NCBI RefSeq assembly: GCF_963966145.1
Contig: NC_091050.1
Span: 12,648,001-12,712,000 of the forward strand
DNA length: 64,000 nt
Direction: 5' to 3'
Source of the DNA: Tenebrio molitor
Lineage: Eukaryota; Arthropoda; Insecta; Coleoptera; Tenebrionidae
A model generated the notes under the pieces. It had not been told where the DNA came from, ran no database searches, and saw only the letters and a program-made list of their open reading frames with translations. The position numbers and the translations under genes are program-made. Position 1 is the first letter of the stretch. The number at the start of each line of letters is the position of its first letter. Positions 21,601-31,915 of the stretch are shown one piece after another.

Positions 21601-24600
21601 AAGCTAAGGAGGCATAATTGCATTTTTTTAAATTTGATTCTTTCGTTTACAAAAATGTGCATTTTTTTTATCCGAAAAAGAATATTTTTATAGATTAATT
21701 CCCACGTATATCAGACGTGTACTCGTATGTTCAACCAATCAGAGTGCTTGCTTTCATCCAATCAAAAATGTTTATCGCGATAAAAACGTCCTACTACTCT
21801 GTCATCTGCCAAAAGTGATTAAAACGGCATGCTACTCCTGTCAGGTTCTAAAATTGTTTTTAATAATCGTGTTTTTAATAACTGTGTTATAAATAAATAA
21901 TTACCTAACGTTAAAGTTTGTATTCTGGAATTAATCTTGCCAAAAATAGCACGACCTAATTTTTAATATCTGATAAATTTCCCAATTTTCACTTAAACAT
22001 TTTTGCTTTAGACAATTTTACTCGTTGATATTTGGATATTTTTATTCAAAGGTTAAATCCTCGAGCTAAAGCTCTCGGGCCTAACCAGGATAAAAATGCC
22101 CAAATTCAACTGGTAAAATTGTAAAATTGTCAAAGCAAAAATTAAGTGTTGTTATTTTACCTTCGAAGAAAAATCCAAAGAACTTTTTCTTTGTAAATCA
22201 TTTTATATCCTGTTCACGTTGGATTGAACATCAGTGGTGCAAATCGCACACATTTGGCATTAACTTTCATATGAGTTGTCATATTAACAAGTCAGGTCAT
22301 TTGCACCACTGATGTTTATTCCAACGTGAACAGATATTATGTCCAACAATAAGATAATTATGACTATTTATGAAAAATAATGCAATACAAACAATTTTAC
22401 ATTTCATAATAATTTTTGTTCTTTTTGTCTTATTTCATCAATTCTTTTAATTATGTTTCAATAAAAATTGAAAAAAATCTGTTGCGGCTATTTTGTGAAA
22501 CATAATTACCTAGGTAAAAACCTATTTTCCCTTTTTTTTGCTATAATCATTAGCGAAACTTCTCGTTTTAAAGAAATATGTTTTCTGTTAATACAGAATC
22601 TATATCCTGTTCACGTTGGATTGAATATCAGTGGTGCAAATCGCACACATTTGGCATTAGCTTTCATATGAGTTGTAATAGTAACAGGTCAGGTCATTTG
22701 CACCACTGATGTTCATTCCAACGTGAACAGATATTAGCAAAAAAAAAAATTAAATATTAATTTAAAATAAGTAAGAAATAAATTTATTGTCAAAACTAAA
22801 ATTAATTGCGAAGTAAGATTAGATCAAATAGGATTTTGCTTTAGTTCTTTTTTTGTTGGAATATACAGGGTGTATCTAAAATGCGTGTGTTAATTTTAAC
22901 ACGTAGTAGAGCTTGTTAAATGAAACGTTTTTTCTATTTGAATTTTTTACGAAAAAGCGTTACAAATTGATTTAAAATTTGGAATAAATTAGCCATCAAA
23001 ATGTCAGTCTGCAGAATAAAAACACAAACAAGGCAAAAAATGAGGTTAGATTCAAGCAGCTGATCAATGATCAGTAATCCGTGGTGCGTTCACAATCGAC
23101 TCTTCAACGCCTACTTTGAGGATAAATTTAATTAAACATCCGATAGAATTCAAGTAGAATTTTTTATTTATGAAAACTGCAATTAATTGCAAAAGCAGAA
23201 ATACGACCCTCTTGAAATGCAATTTCTCTTTACTGCATTGCAATTTTCACCATTTGTTTATAGTTTTCCCCACCTGCATTGAGAGTTTCCAGCATTTCCC
23301 GCTGTTGGACTAACTTTCCTCCCACACCAATGGGTGCAGCAACATAATAATAATTTTCATCAAGGCCAGCTTTACATAAAGCACAAAATCCCTGGCAGAA
23401 TCTAAATGTATTTTTTCTCTAATCCTGTTCCTCATTAAAATCGGCTGAACGCAGGATCAGTGGAATTAACCTGTGCGCGAACACTCCCCTTGATTCATTT
23501 ATTTTTGAAAACAACAACAACACTCTTCGTCGTCGCTAAATCTCAATCAAACGCAGTTTGCACAACCTCCAAAACCGCGAGCGACAACAAATCAAATTTA
23601 TTTTTAACTTGAGAACAATAGACGCGGGAGTAGTCTCTTATCAAGCGCGTTTTCGTGGGTGTGCAAGCGCGAAAACCGCCGTCCGAAGCGTGACTTCTGC
23701 ACCTTGAAGTCACCATCTCCGTGCACTTAGCACAAAGGTGAATAATCATCTCGATAATTATTATTCTCGGGGCATTCAAAGTTTACAAGGTGGGAACTTA
23801 AATTACCTAAGTTCGTCGAGCAAGTGCACTTGTCTGGAGATAAAACGCATTCTCCACTTAATCACGGAATTTTCTTGGGAGGTCGCCTTATCGCGTGCCT
23901 GTTTACAATTAGGATTTTTATTATTGGAGCGTAATCACGTTTCAGCTCGTTCAATTGAATTTTCTTTCGAAGTAATGCCCGTTATGAACTCGCAGATTTA
24001 TCTCGAGCCGGTGCTAATACCGTGAAAGTTGATAAACGGATCGTAGTTGCTAAGAGGATTAAACTTTCGGGCTTAATAGTCGGAATATTTCAATAAAAAG
24101 TCCAGCGGGGTATATTTATGTGGCCACTTTCAATTTGCCAAATTAGAAAAGCCCAAATCTCGGACACATTTATTCCGAGATCTCGGACCCCACAAAGTGC
24201 ACCTTGCATTATCTGACCGACCTCTAATTGGTGTTTCCTGCTGATAAGGTCTGTGGCAGGAATTGTTACACTATTTACGGAAGTGGGAAGCTTACGGGCG
24301 CGAACGCAGCGAATGTTTTCTCAATTTCGTTGTAGGTCGTAAAATTTTATTGCATATTATGAGTGATTAACAATGGTTGGGTTTGAAAAGGTTGGGAATA
24401 TACAATACAACCCTGATTAAAATATTTCCTGCCAGTAAACTAGGATTAATAAGCCCCGCAAGATCTTTGACTTAAGTACCATAAAATTTTACGACCTACA
24501 ACCAAATTGAGAAAACAGTAATCCCACGCGTGAGACTTGGTATTTTGTAAACGAAGCAGTTGAAGAAAAACGGGAGTAAAGGAGGAACAGGCTAATATGT

Positions 24601-27600
24601 AATAGAAACTGGAGGAAGAATAAAAATAATGAACTAAATAATAGTTATTTGTATATTAAGGCCGCGAAATCATTCTTTAACGTAGCGAGAGAAAAATTGT
24701 CGAGGAGTCGCTTGCGGCCGAGGCAGCACAATCTCGAGGATGGTAAAGGATTTCGTACACAAAACTAACAACTTTTTAAACGCGGTGCAAAAACATAATG
24801 CCACAAAATTCTCTAGGCCACTCCTTTGCAGCTAGAACAAGGCAGAACGTGTTGTTTTATTCATACCCGTTGGGGGTAGTTATCGGAACGTTAATTAACC
24901 GAAAAGCCCAGTAAAAACCGCACACCACCCCATCTAGGTTTACAACCAATCATGTTTGCCTTTCTTAGTTGCATAAAAACTTTACAGCACTGTAAATTTT
25001 GTCGTGCGCCTCTTAACCGGAGACGAATCACTTTTAAAATTGCTCCTTCGATGCACGAAACCGGTACTTTACATTGTTGCAGTGCTGACACTCCAAATTA
25101 AATTTTAAATTTGGCTCATCCATCCTCCTGAAGGATGGGCGACTTCTGTATGCATTTTAAATAGATCGCGCAGACCCTTCACTCGCGACAACATATTAAA
25201 CATGCACACGGGGATGATTTATTCTTCGCACCCTCCTCTCTTGGCCAGATTTGCTCGTCGCAATTTGGGCCTGAGATGAACGCCGACAGTTTAATGCACC
25301 TCGCCGAGATTGGGGTGGAAAGCGGCAACTTAAATAGAAGATTGAAAAATCGAAATCTGCGCTTTCTGTTGTTCTAAGTGTAATTAACAGGTCTGTGGGT
25401 TTTGTGAGGTCATCACAGGGTGAGTCAACAAAAAAATACGGTATAGAGTAAGCGTTCAAGGTTGGCGCTGAGCGCGGTGCAGTAGTGTCACGTGTTAATC
25501 AATCACCAATAACATTGTCCGCTCCGAGAGAATTAACCAATCAACTCGGTGTCAAGAGATAATTGCGTAAGCGCGCAAATTCGCTGCTCTGTGCGGAAAA
25601 TCAATCGCGATTGAATTGCTGAAAGCGTCGTTATCTCTTTTAAGCGAACTAGTCCAAAACAACTTCATTTTTTAGTTTCACACTACATTTTCTATTTGTT
25701 TAGTCTCGCCTTGATTGTTTTTCAAAGTTTCATGGCACAATCTGGACACTAGATCTTGTCCTTGGGGCCTCCATTACACTAATGATAATTACTTAAGCTT
25801 ATTACTTAAGCTCATTGTTTTGAGAGATGTCCATCTCGCGTTTAAAAGTTTTTAAAGTAAAAATGTATCAGAGAAAACATCTCTTAAAATTGTATTTCGC
25901 AAATGTCATAAATTTTTCCCAATTACGCAAAAATCCTGAATTAATTTAGGAATTGATAAAATATTTAAAACGTTCTTTTGAAAGATGACTCACAGACATG
26001 TTATTAAACCTGATGGGATTAATTTCGGAGTTTTTTCATTGCAGTAAGCTTGGGCTTCGTTTTTCACCTGAAAATAAGAAATCCAACGTTTTCCTTCAGG
26101 ACGATGGAAAATATTAAAAAACTAAACTACTAAACATAGAAATTCTTTAGTAAAATTATCAGTTATAATCTCCCTGGTGCATACGTTATTTTCGATTTTT
26201 TTCTGAGCTTACGAGTGCTCATCTGCAACTCGTGCTTATTTCCAAGCAACAAAAGCTGAGTGAAAAGCAAGCTGAGTGAAAAGCGAGGAGAAATTTGCGA
26301 AAAATAATTTACATGCACGTGGGAAATTATACAAGAAAATCTCACACCGCTCCAAGCAATAACCAAAATTGACGGATTTTTTTGTTGCCATTACAATACC
26401 ACCAAAAGGAAGATTTCTATTGGACATTTAATGCAAGCGTGACATTTTGACAAATATTAGAAAAAATAGTGGTTCTCAGAGGGGAAAACCATTAAGATAA
26501 ATTCGTAAACAGAATAATTCTTCATCACTGATTTTTAAGGGGAAAATAAAAGTTGTTTATCTTTTCTATTTTACAAATCGGTCATCTTGGATTGTTTTTG
26601 TTTGTCAATGTGATTTAGGGAAAACAAAACAGTTAAGAATTTTATGAAAGAATAAATTTTGCGATGGGCATAGTACAGTTGGTTGCAAAAAAAATGGGAA
26701 ACGACAATTTTCCTAATGTAAATTTGATTTGTCCATTTGTCAATTAATTGTGTACTTGACAATACCTATCAAATAATTTTTTTAAATGTCATTGAATTTT
26801 GACGTTAATTCTAACCTAGAGAGCTAGAAGAACGTTTCACACTATGGAAAAATTGTAAAAATGTGTCAATTTTATTCTGACAGTTCCCGTTTTTTTTGCA
26901 ATCAACTGTAATGACAATGTTAGAAGCGTTAACAAACAGGGATCGACATTGACGATATTAATTTAAATAAATTTAAATATATAATTTTTCAGAACAAATT
27001 TAGCACATACAGAGTAAGAAAAGTAGATTGTCTTAAGTGGTCGGTAAGACACATGTAGTTGGCACGTTTTATGTTTACTTATATTTTGTAGTGTAGCATT
27101 TTTGCTATAACGATTTATTTATTTATGCGATTTGTTGAGGTAGAAATGACTTTCTCTGCTTATTTGTCAAGAGTGTTTAAAAAAGTTTCTCCGTGAGTTT
27201 TCCTGGTGGATCCAAATATGGCGCCCACGTAGGGGTTTTCCCTTTTGTTCCGGTATAAAAAATAGTATTGTCGGTGGCGGCGTCGGCGGCCGCCGTCCCG
27301 AGAGTTAGGTTATGGCCGTAACTCCGCAATAAAGCCGCCGGATACGCAAATTCAAATTTCGCCTCCAAGGCCGCCGCATCTAAACCGCATCAAACATAAC
27401 ACATAACCAATTAGGGTGGGGGCCGGAAGGCGGCAATTCGTCCGAAAAAGGTGAGCCGAAGAAAGTCCGGCTGGCAATAAAGGGACCGGATGTGCGAATG
27501 AGCGAAGAAGCAGCGCAATTTGCATTACCGACCTGACGTTCTGACGTCTTCATTGTTAAAGACCAGCCAGAGTGAGAAGAAGTGGTCGACGGCGAGGTTG

Positions 27601-27704
27601 GCGGTGAGCTGGCCGTCGATGCCGGAGGTGTCGGGCAGCTCCAGGAGGCCGTGGCAGGCGGCGACGAGGGCGGCCGCGAGGAGCGCGAACAGGCCGGTCG
27701 GCAT
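6631..27704 (-). CDS. Secreted three-FAS1-domain protein (fasciclin / TGFBI-like)
   Basis: Five coding exons on the minus strand: 27704-27533, 8920-8426, 8376-8167, 7485-7000 and 6947-6631, giving 559 residues. The N-terminus (MPTGLFALLAAALVAACHG) is a clear signal peptide. Three FAS1 domains follow at about 35-157, 187-325 and 350-480, each with an H1 box (FTILAPQN, YTVFVPTDHAF, YTFFVPTDTAF) and an H2-like end; domains 2 and 3 carry NHFVKGRL between. The last 80 residues are Thr/Pro/Ala-rich with no hydrophobic tail, so no GPI anchor is apparent in this isoform and the product is probably secreted. Several N-glycosylation sequons are visible. FAS1 proteins (fasciclin-1, midline fasciclin, TGFBI, periostin) mediate cell and matrix adhesion. 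All four introns are phase 1 (18,612, 49, 681 and 52 bp); the 18.6-kb intron splits domain 1, and joining at CAG/GTCGGT restores it exactly. The donor at 8425 (GTTCGT) is weak. The closest named orthologue cannot be fixed without a search. Confidence 0.9.
9584..9640 (+). promoter_or_regulatory. Promoter-like block: E-box, TATA box and initiator on the opposite strand
   Basis: Inside the giant FAS1-gene intron, on the plus strand, a CACGTG E-box at about 9588 is followed by GTATAAAGG (TATA at 9606) and ACAGTT (candidate +1 at 9634), 28 bases from TATA to the putative start. The order and spacing resemble an arthropod TATA/Inr core promoter. No convincing start codon follows; a frame without ATG runs open from about 9642 to 9972. 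It could drive an antisense or non-coding transcript, or be chance. Confidence 0.35.
10403..10526. repeat. Dispersed repeat copy 1 (GGCCGCGAAATCATTC family)
   Basis: The stretch starting AGTTATTTGTATATCAAGG and containing GGCCGCGAAATCATTCTTTA recurs at 24643-24755 with roughly 85-90% identity by eye. A GATTTCGCGGCC at about 10673 is the reverse complement of the repeat's start, so a longer foldback element (about 10400-10690) is possible. Family unknown. Confidence 0.6.
13353..14422 (+). mobile_element. TA-flanked DNA transposon, copy 1 (about 1.07 kb)
   Basis: The element 13355-14420 is flanked by TA and ends GAGACACCCTG. Its terminal inverted repeats of about 90 bases contain AATGCAGATATTTTAGAC. 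The left tip lacks the GTGTCTCAG present in the other copy. Reading left to right, a short frame (13819-13980) carries a basic helix-like stretch ending FFEDTGSV, which resembles the N-terminal DNA-binding region of some IS630/Tc1/mariner transposases; no DDE domain remains, so it is non-autonomous or internally deleted. A 79-residue cysteine- and lysine-rich frame on the minus strand (13981-14220) and a 66-residue frame on the plus strand (14039-14239) are both retained in the copy at 52491-53589. It lies inside the FAS1-gene intron. Confidence 0.85.
14423..14500. repeat. End fragment of another transposon, abutting copy 1
   Basis: ACAGAGTGATCAACAGAAAA and the following ~60 bases reappear, reverse-complemented, at 49016-49092 with only scattered differences. 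It looks like a terminal fragment of a second DNA transposon into which, or beside which, the 13355-14420 element inserted. Confidence 0.6.
14593..14990 (-). pseudogene. Decayed non-LTR retrotransposon reverse transcriptase (Jockey/CR1-like)
   Basis: Reading the minus strand, the stretch contains NRFGYQKGQSAVNAVLSSID, IIECLEN and a degenerate SKAFDSVSHTIL, the palm region of non-LTR reverse transcriptases. After a frame change come RYLHNRAQLLSVNDTLS and GVPQGCVGVPTLF, a corrupted form of the family's GVPQGSxLGPLLF motif. Stops and a frameshift separate the parts, and only about 400 bp remain of an ORF that is normally several kilobases. It lies in the same orientation as the host FAS1 gene, within its first intron. 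Confidence 0.8.
14991..22203. other. Central part of the 18.6-kb FAS1-gene intron
   Basis: No exon of the FAS1 gene is recognised here. Long GC-richer blocks (about 15.2-16.5, 18.1-18.8, 19.4-20.8 kb) look like unique sequence and are candidates for intronic enhancers. Small tandem duplications are seen at 15736-15796 (about 31-bp unit, twice) and 16890-16930. A hairpin with a ~13-bp stem (ATTTCCTCTCGCG) lies at about 21387-21428. Frames such as 15190-15486 lack motifs. Confidence 0.4.
15736..15796. repeat. Tandem duplication, two units of about 31 bp
   Basis: TAATTGTCCCTGGAATGCGA with its continuation TCAGGCTGGAA is immediately repeated with one base missing. Local duplication in intron sequence. 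Confidence 0.8.
22206..22337. mobile_element. MITE family B, copy 1
   Basis: A foldback element whose left end TATCCTGTTCACGTTGGA pairs with the right end TCCAACGTGAACAGATAT; the inner arms carry ATCAGTGGTGCAAAT and its complement. TA dinucleotides flank it. An almost identical copy lies 265 bp downstream. Probably a non-autonomous Tc1/mariner-type element. Confidence 0.8.
22603..22734. mobile_element. MITE family B, copy 2
   Basis: Same length, orientation and sequence as the copy at 22206-22337 apart from a few substitutions. The sequence between the copies is AT-rich and unrelated to them, which points to two insertions or a segmental duplication whose spacer has diverged. Confidence 0.8.
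23025..23147. mobile_element. MITE family A, copy 2 (partial)
   Basis: Contains GGTGCGTTCACAATCGACTC and TTCAACGCC followed by AAACATCCGATA, the reverse-complement layout of the element at 3480-3673. The left end has no recognisable inverted repeat partner, so it appears truncated. Confidence 0.65.
24643..24755. repeat. Dispersed repeat copy 2 (GGCCGCGAAATCATTC family)
   Basis: Direct-orientation match to 10403-10526, sharing AGTTATTTGTATAT, GGCCGCGAAATCATTCTTTA and GGCCGAGGCA. Both copies are in the same FAS1-gene intron. Confidence 0.6.
26674..26910. mobile_element. MITE with TA target duplication (CAGTTGGTTGC ends)
   Basis: Element 26676-26908, 233 bp, begins CAGTTGGTTGCAAAAAAAA and ends TTTTTTTTGCAATCAACTG, flanked by TA. 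The ends pair over about 24 bases; the middle is unstructured AT-rich sequence without coding capacity. Likely non-autonomous Tc1/mariner type. Confidence 0.8.
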
Positions 27705-30479
27705 CACTGAACTTGGCGCGAGTCACGACTGGGGCCACGGCAGACGAACCGTCGATGGCGGCGCAACATAACACACTACGGCGATGGGATTGGGGAGTCG
27801 ACAGTCGGTGAGACGGCGGACGGACTCAACGCGCAACAATCGATCCGCGGAGGCGGTGTGGACGAGGACGTGGAACACCTTCGGTATGTGTGTATACATG
27901 CAGTCACACGCGCTCCGACACCGTCTCTCTTCTTTTTCTTCTTCTTCTTCTTCTTCTGCTTCTTCTTCTTCCTCTTTTTTTACATTCGCGACATCAACCG
28001 AACGGTTGGCGCGTCATCGCTGACCTCTGTGGACCACCACTTAATGGACTCGCGAAGACTCGCGGTCCAAAACGGGGCGACGGGGGCCAAATCTGGACCA
28101 ATTTAGCTACACCACCGACATTTTCCCCCAGTTCTGACAAATAGAGAAGAGCTGAAGCTGCACTGGTGTCTACGAATTGTCAAAACATTCTTGACAGATC
28201 AAACAATAGAAAAAAAGGCGAAACGTGTACGTCCGCGAATTGGAAGAGACAAGGAAAGTGCGGAATGGAAAGCAAGATAAGAAAATGAAGAGAAGGACCA
28301 GAAAGCTAAAGGAAGACGTGAATTCGAAGAATGAACCTACTAGCACTAGCTGTCATAATTTCTTGTTTGTTTTGTGCACAATTTTTCGCTCACCAGAGAC
28401 CAATAAAAATTATCTTTTTCAGCGACAACCACTTTGCGCTTTTTCTGGCCCCTCGACTGCGGTCTGCGGCCGGGACAGAAGTTCAAGGTTTGGTAATCAA
28501 AGTTTACGACCCGATTCTACCCCATAAATCGATCGAACGTCTTCTTCCATTCGACTGTTTGAAAGATTTTAAACCGCGCCGACCTACGCGCCTCCATTTC
28601 CATACAACGGCTTGCTCGCTCTCGCAAAAAACTATTATCGCGAACTTTTAAAACTGTTCTTGTGTTTGGCACACTCACCTGCTTGTTGCGACCGATCCGC
28701 CTGGAAAGTGACGCCGGCCGGGTTAAGAACAACCCCTGGGGGTAACTTTTACACGGTGTTTCGCCGCGAATCTAATTTACTCGCGGGGATCTGATTATGA
28801 GCATGTGATGATGTTTGGGGGTGGATTTATGCACGAGGGGTCGTGGTCATAATTAAGTGGGTTCAGGGGATTTTTTAAAGCAGGAGAGTCCGATCGGGGT
28901 CTTGAATTATCTAGAACTGGAGGATTGCTGATTCAATTTAGATTAGTCGGAGGAATAAGTCGAATTGCGTTTTTCGACGGTTTTGTATCGCGGAAATTGG
29001 ACAGTGGGATGAACAAGGACCAAATAGTCGACGTTCGTTCTTTTCAGGTTCCGGATTGAGACAAATCAAATTTGATTTCTTTTTTGGTAGACATGAAAAG
29101 TGCATGAGAATGAATGCATTTTGATACAGGAAGGGCTGCGGTGGTGGTTTATTCAATAGTTTGAACGAACGGTAAAAATTGAAGTTAAAAATTTGTATAA
29201 AGTGTAAATTTCCACGTTGTTTTGGTATAATGGGACGCCATGATTTATGTTTTTTAACGTTGGACACACTGTTTGATTTCTTTCACTGAAGTGCCCGATA
29301 TGCGGACCTATCGAAATGAACATAACATGTTGCTGAATTTCCCGCGATGTCTGAGTCTTCTTCTATTGTAAACTAATAAAACTGACAACGATGCACTAGA
29401 CATTGACGCTATTTATATCCTCAAACTTAGAAAAACATAACCTAATTCAACAAACAGATTTGCCTACTACCAAATGAAATACAAATTTTCCATGGCCTCC
29501 CATTATGTCAAAACAACGTGAATGCATTTTAGTAAAAATTTCTAAAAAAAAAGAATCTTGAACGAAATGTAAGAAAAGAAGTGTAAAATCTTGCGAATTG
29601 AATTAAATTAAGGAAAGAACATATCAAGAAAATGTGTTTTCTTTTTCTAATAAGTATACTTTATAATGCATTTTTTGCAGCACTTAGTTAATATTTTTGT
29701 ATCCTTGCATTAAAAATGTTTTCTGGAAAATTAAGTATTCTATTTTCCATTTAGCAACGATCAAAGTAGGATTTATTGGACAAAGTTTTTATTGCAAGTA
29801 TATCTGTATCTAATTTTTATTCATGACACAAGTATTGTAACGTGACTTTTTACGATACGAGATAGGAAAAACTCTATGGAGCACAAAAATTCTACCTTAC
29901 ATTGCACTTTACCGCACTAGTGGCGTAAAGTATGTCATTATAATATTCAAATGAATGTCATAATGTCTGCGATTATGTATTGATAGTAGATAAAAAATAT
30001 TACAATTAAAATTATTATTACAACGTTTAATTTCAGGAAATGTGAATTTTTTGGAGAAAGACGTCAAAAACTTGGTGGAAAAGAATCAATTGGTGATAAG
30101 CAGTTCATGCTGAGTCATTTTTTTTTTCATGGAAGATTTTTAAAAATGTTTATTACGAGTATCATACTTTTGATGTACGAGTAGGTTTTTGAAGTAATAT
30201 AATTTAGTAAAAAAAATCGCATTCTGACCAGATGAATTCAAAAATTCTTGAGAAAACCAAAATTAGGTTAGATAATATAATTATTTATCAACGTTGAAGA
30301 ATAACTGCGTCAAATGATTCGTCATAATTAACCTATTATTTACAAGATAAGCTCTGTTATCTGTTCTTGCGGTAAAATTTGAAAGGTTAGTAAACAAGTC
30401 GTTTTTATTTTCCTAGAAGCGATGAGCCAGTCTAATTCCTGCAATTACTCTTCAAGTTCAAAATGAAGGGATTGTTCCA
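27705..30479. other. Upstream region of the FAS1 gene
   Basis: The first ~200 bases upstream of 27704 are GC- and CpG-rich and should include the FAS1 gene's 5' UTR and promoter. A TTC-rich microsatellite lies at about 27929-27985. A 106-codon plus-strand frame at 28331-28651 starts with a hydrophobic, signal-peptide-like run but matches nothing known to me. From 28.8 to 30.4 kb the sequence is AT-rich without genes. Confidence 0.4.
27929..27985 (+). repeat. TTC-rich microsatellite
   Basis: Imperfect run of TTC/CTT triplets upstream of the FAS1 gene. Several overlapping open frames in this stretch result from the low-complexity sequence and are not genes. Confidence 0.85.
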
Positions 30480-31778
30480 AAAATAACCTCTCCCACTCCT
30501 CTTCTTCTCTATCCTTTCCCTCCTCTTCCATATCTTTTTCATCCATCTTATCTTCCTTCCGTCTTCATTCGGAATTTTTCCCCGCTCCTTTCCCCCCCTT
30601 CTCTCGTTTCGCTACATTCGTTCCACATGTGCTCGATCGTCTTTCTCTCCTCTTAGCACATTCTGCACCTTCTTCCCTCTCCTTCCATCCAATAGCTGTT
30701 TTCTCTCTCCTCGTACCCACTTCTAACTCTCGTCATCAATTTTTTTGCCTCTTGCACTCTCTCTCTCTCTCCGGAATTTCCTCGGTCATACACCTCTCAT
30801 ACTCCCTGTTGTACCTGAATTCTTTGATTCTCTCCCTTCTTTCTTGCTTATCTGTCTTTGTCCCTTTCACTCAGCTCTACATTCATCCATCTTCCTTTTG
30901 CTCTCAATCTTTCCACTTCTTCACTGGCGTACCCGTTCCTCTGGTAGTATTTCTCTCTCTCTTTCTTCTCCGTGTTTTTTTCTTTTCTCTTCAGCATTCC
31001 GTTAGTATCCACTATTCAGCACTCTTCTCTTCCATCCATTTTGTCCTCAAATTTTGTCGCTCTCTTTCCCGCTCTCACTCTCAGCCTATTCCTCTTGCAT
31101 TCTTCCCTCACTATGTAACCTGGCATTTCTCTTCTGTTTACTCCTAGCACCCATCTCAAATACTTTTCTTGCAGTCTCTCTACCTCTTCTTATTCCTTCA
31201 ATCCCCAGATCTCTGCCCAGTACATCAATATCCTCTCTATCATGCTCTCAAATATCATCATTCTCCTCCTGACATCACTTCTCCACTTTCTTTCTCTTAT
31301 TCCCCATACACATCCCACTACCTTGTTCGTCTTCCTCACTAGCTCTCTCATGTGTGCCTTGTCCGTGGTTTTCTCGTTGAAGGTGTAGCCCAAGTACTTG
31401 ATCTCCCTCATTCATTCTATTTTCCTTCCTTCCCTCCCGCTTCCACTCATTATCTTCACTCATCCTGTTTCTCTTGTTGAACACCATTATTTTCACCAGC
31501 TTTTTCTTCCTCACATACTTTCCCAGGCTCTTCATCATTTCTTCTTTTTTCTCTCACTCTTTGTCACTATTACCAGGTGATCCGCAAACACCTACCACAC
31601 TCCCCGCTTTTTGTGCTTTCCTGAACATATATCGTGAACAGCAGAGGGCTGAGCGGGCAGCCCTGTCTCACTCCCTTTGTCGTCTCAAACCATTCACCTT
31701 CCTTCTCTCCCACCTTCACCTTGCTCTTTGTTCTCGCGTGTATCTCCTGAATCTTCCGTACCAGCCATTCGCTTATTC

Positions 31779-31834
<56 letters not shown>

Positions 31835-31915
31835 CTCTGTGTGCACCTTGTCAAACGCCTCCCTGAAGTCTACAAACAGTACATACATCTTCCCCCTTTC
31901 TTCTTCAGTTTGATC
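30480..31915 (-). pseudogene. Decayed non-LTR retrotransposon (reverse transcriptase to C-terminal zinc knuckle)
   Basis: On the minus strand, fragments in the correct order match a reverse-transcriptase ORF: MYVLFVDFREAFDKV, then GVRQGCPLSPLLFTIYV, then VFADHLVIV in place of the catalytic YADD box, then KYLGYTFNEKTTDKAHM, GCVWGIRERKW, EKYLRWVLGV, PGYIVREECKR and finally a CRMC...IEHMWNEC zinc-knuckle-like end. Stops and frameshifts occur between the fragments, and the second catalytic aspartate is a histidine, so it is inactive. The element is very rich in Lys, Arg and Glu codons, which makes the plus strand look like a long CT-rich tract. A pure (CT)n run at 31785-31829 interrupts the reverse-transcriptase region. 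The 5' part of the element is missing. The clade is not certain (R1/I-type is possible). Confidence 0.85.
31785..31829 (+). repeat. (CT)n microsatellite inside the retrotransposon relic
   Basis: About 22 uninterrupted CT dinucleotides; on the coding strand of the relic this is a GAGAGA run following the DKVHTEKM segment. It probably expanded from purine-rich coding sequence after the element died. Confidence 0.95.

Larger units (their letters stand above)
22735..26674. other. 5' part of the 18.6-kb FAS1-gene intron, left section
   Basis: No exon recognised. CAGGGTGTATCTAAAATGCG at 22866 looks like a transposon tip. A partial MITE family A copy lies at 23025-23147. The dispersed GGCCGCGAAATC repeat is at 24643-24755. 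Two tandem GCTGAGTGAAAAGC units lie at about 26250-26285. A GC-richer block at about 23.5-24.3 kb may be regulatory. Confidence 0.4.

Noticed and set aside
27177..27368. 63-codon minus-strand frame just inside the FAS1 intron
   Set aside because: CpG-rich promoter-proximal intron sequence; exon 1 joins directly to the exon at 8920 in phase and no domain is seen.
27858..28144. Ser- or Phe-rich frames in the TTC microsatellite
   Set aside because: Created by the triplet repeat being open in several frames.
30629..31913. Ser/Leu/Phe-rich plus-strand frames of up to 172 codons
   Set aside because: They are the CT-rich complement of the purine-rich retrotransposon relic and contain only low-complexity residues.
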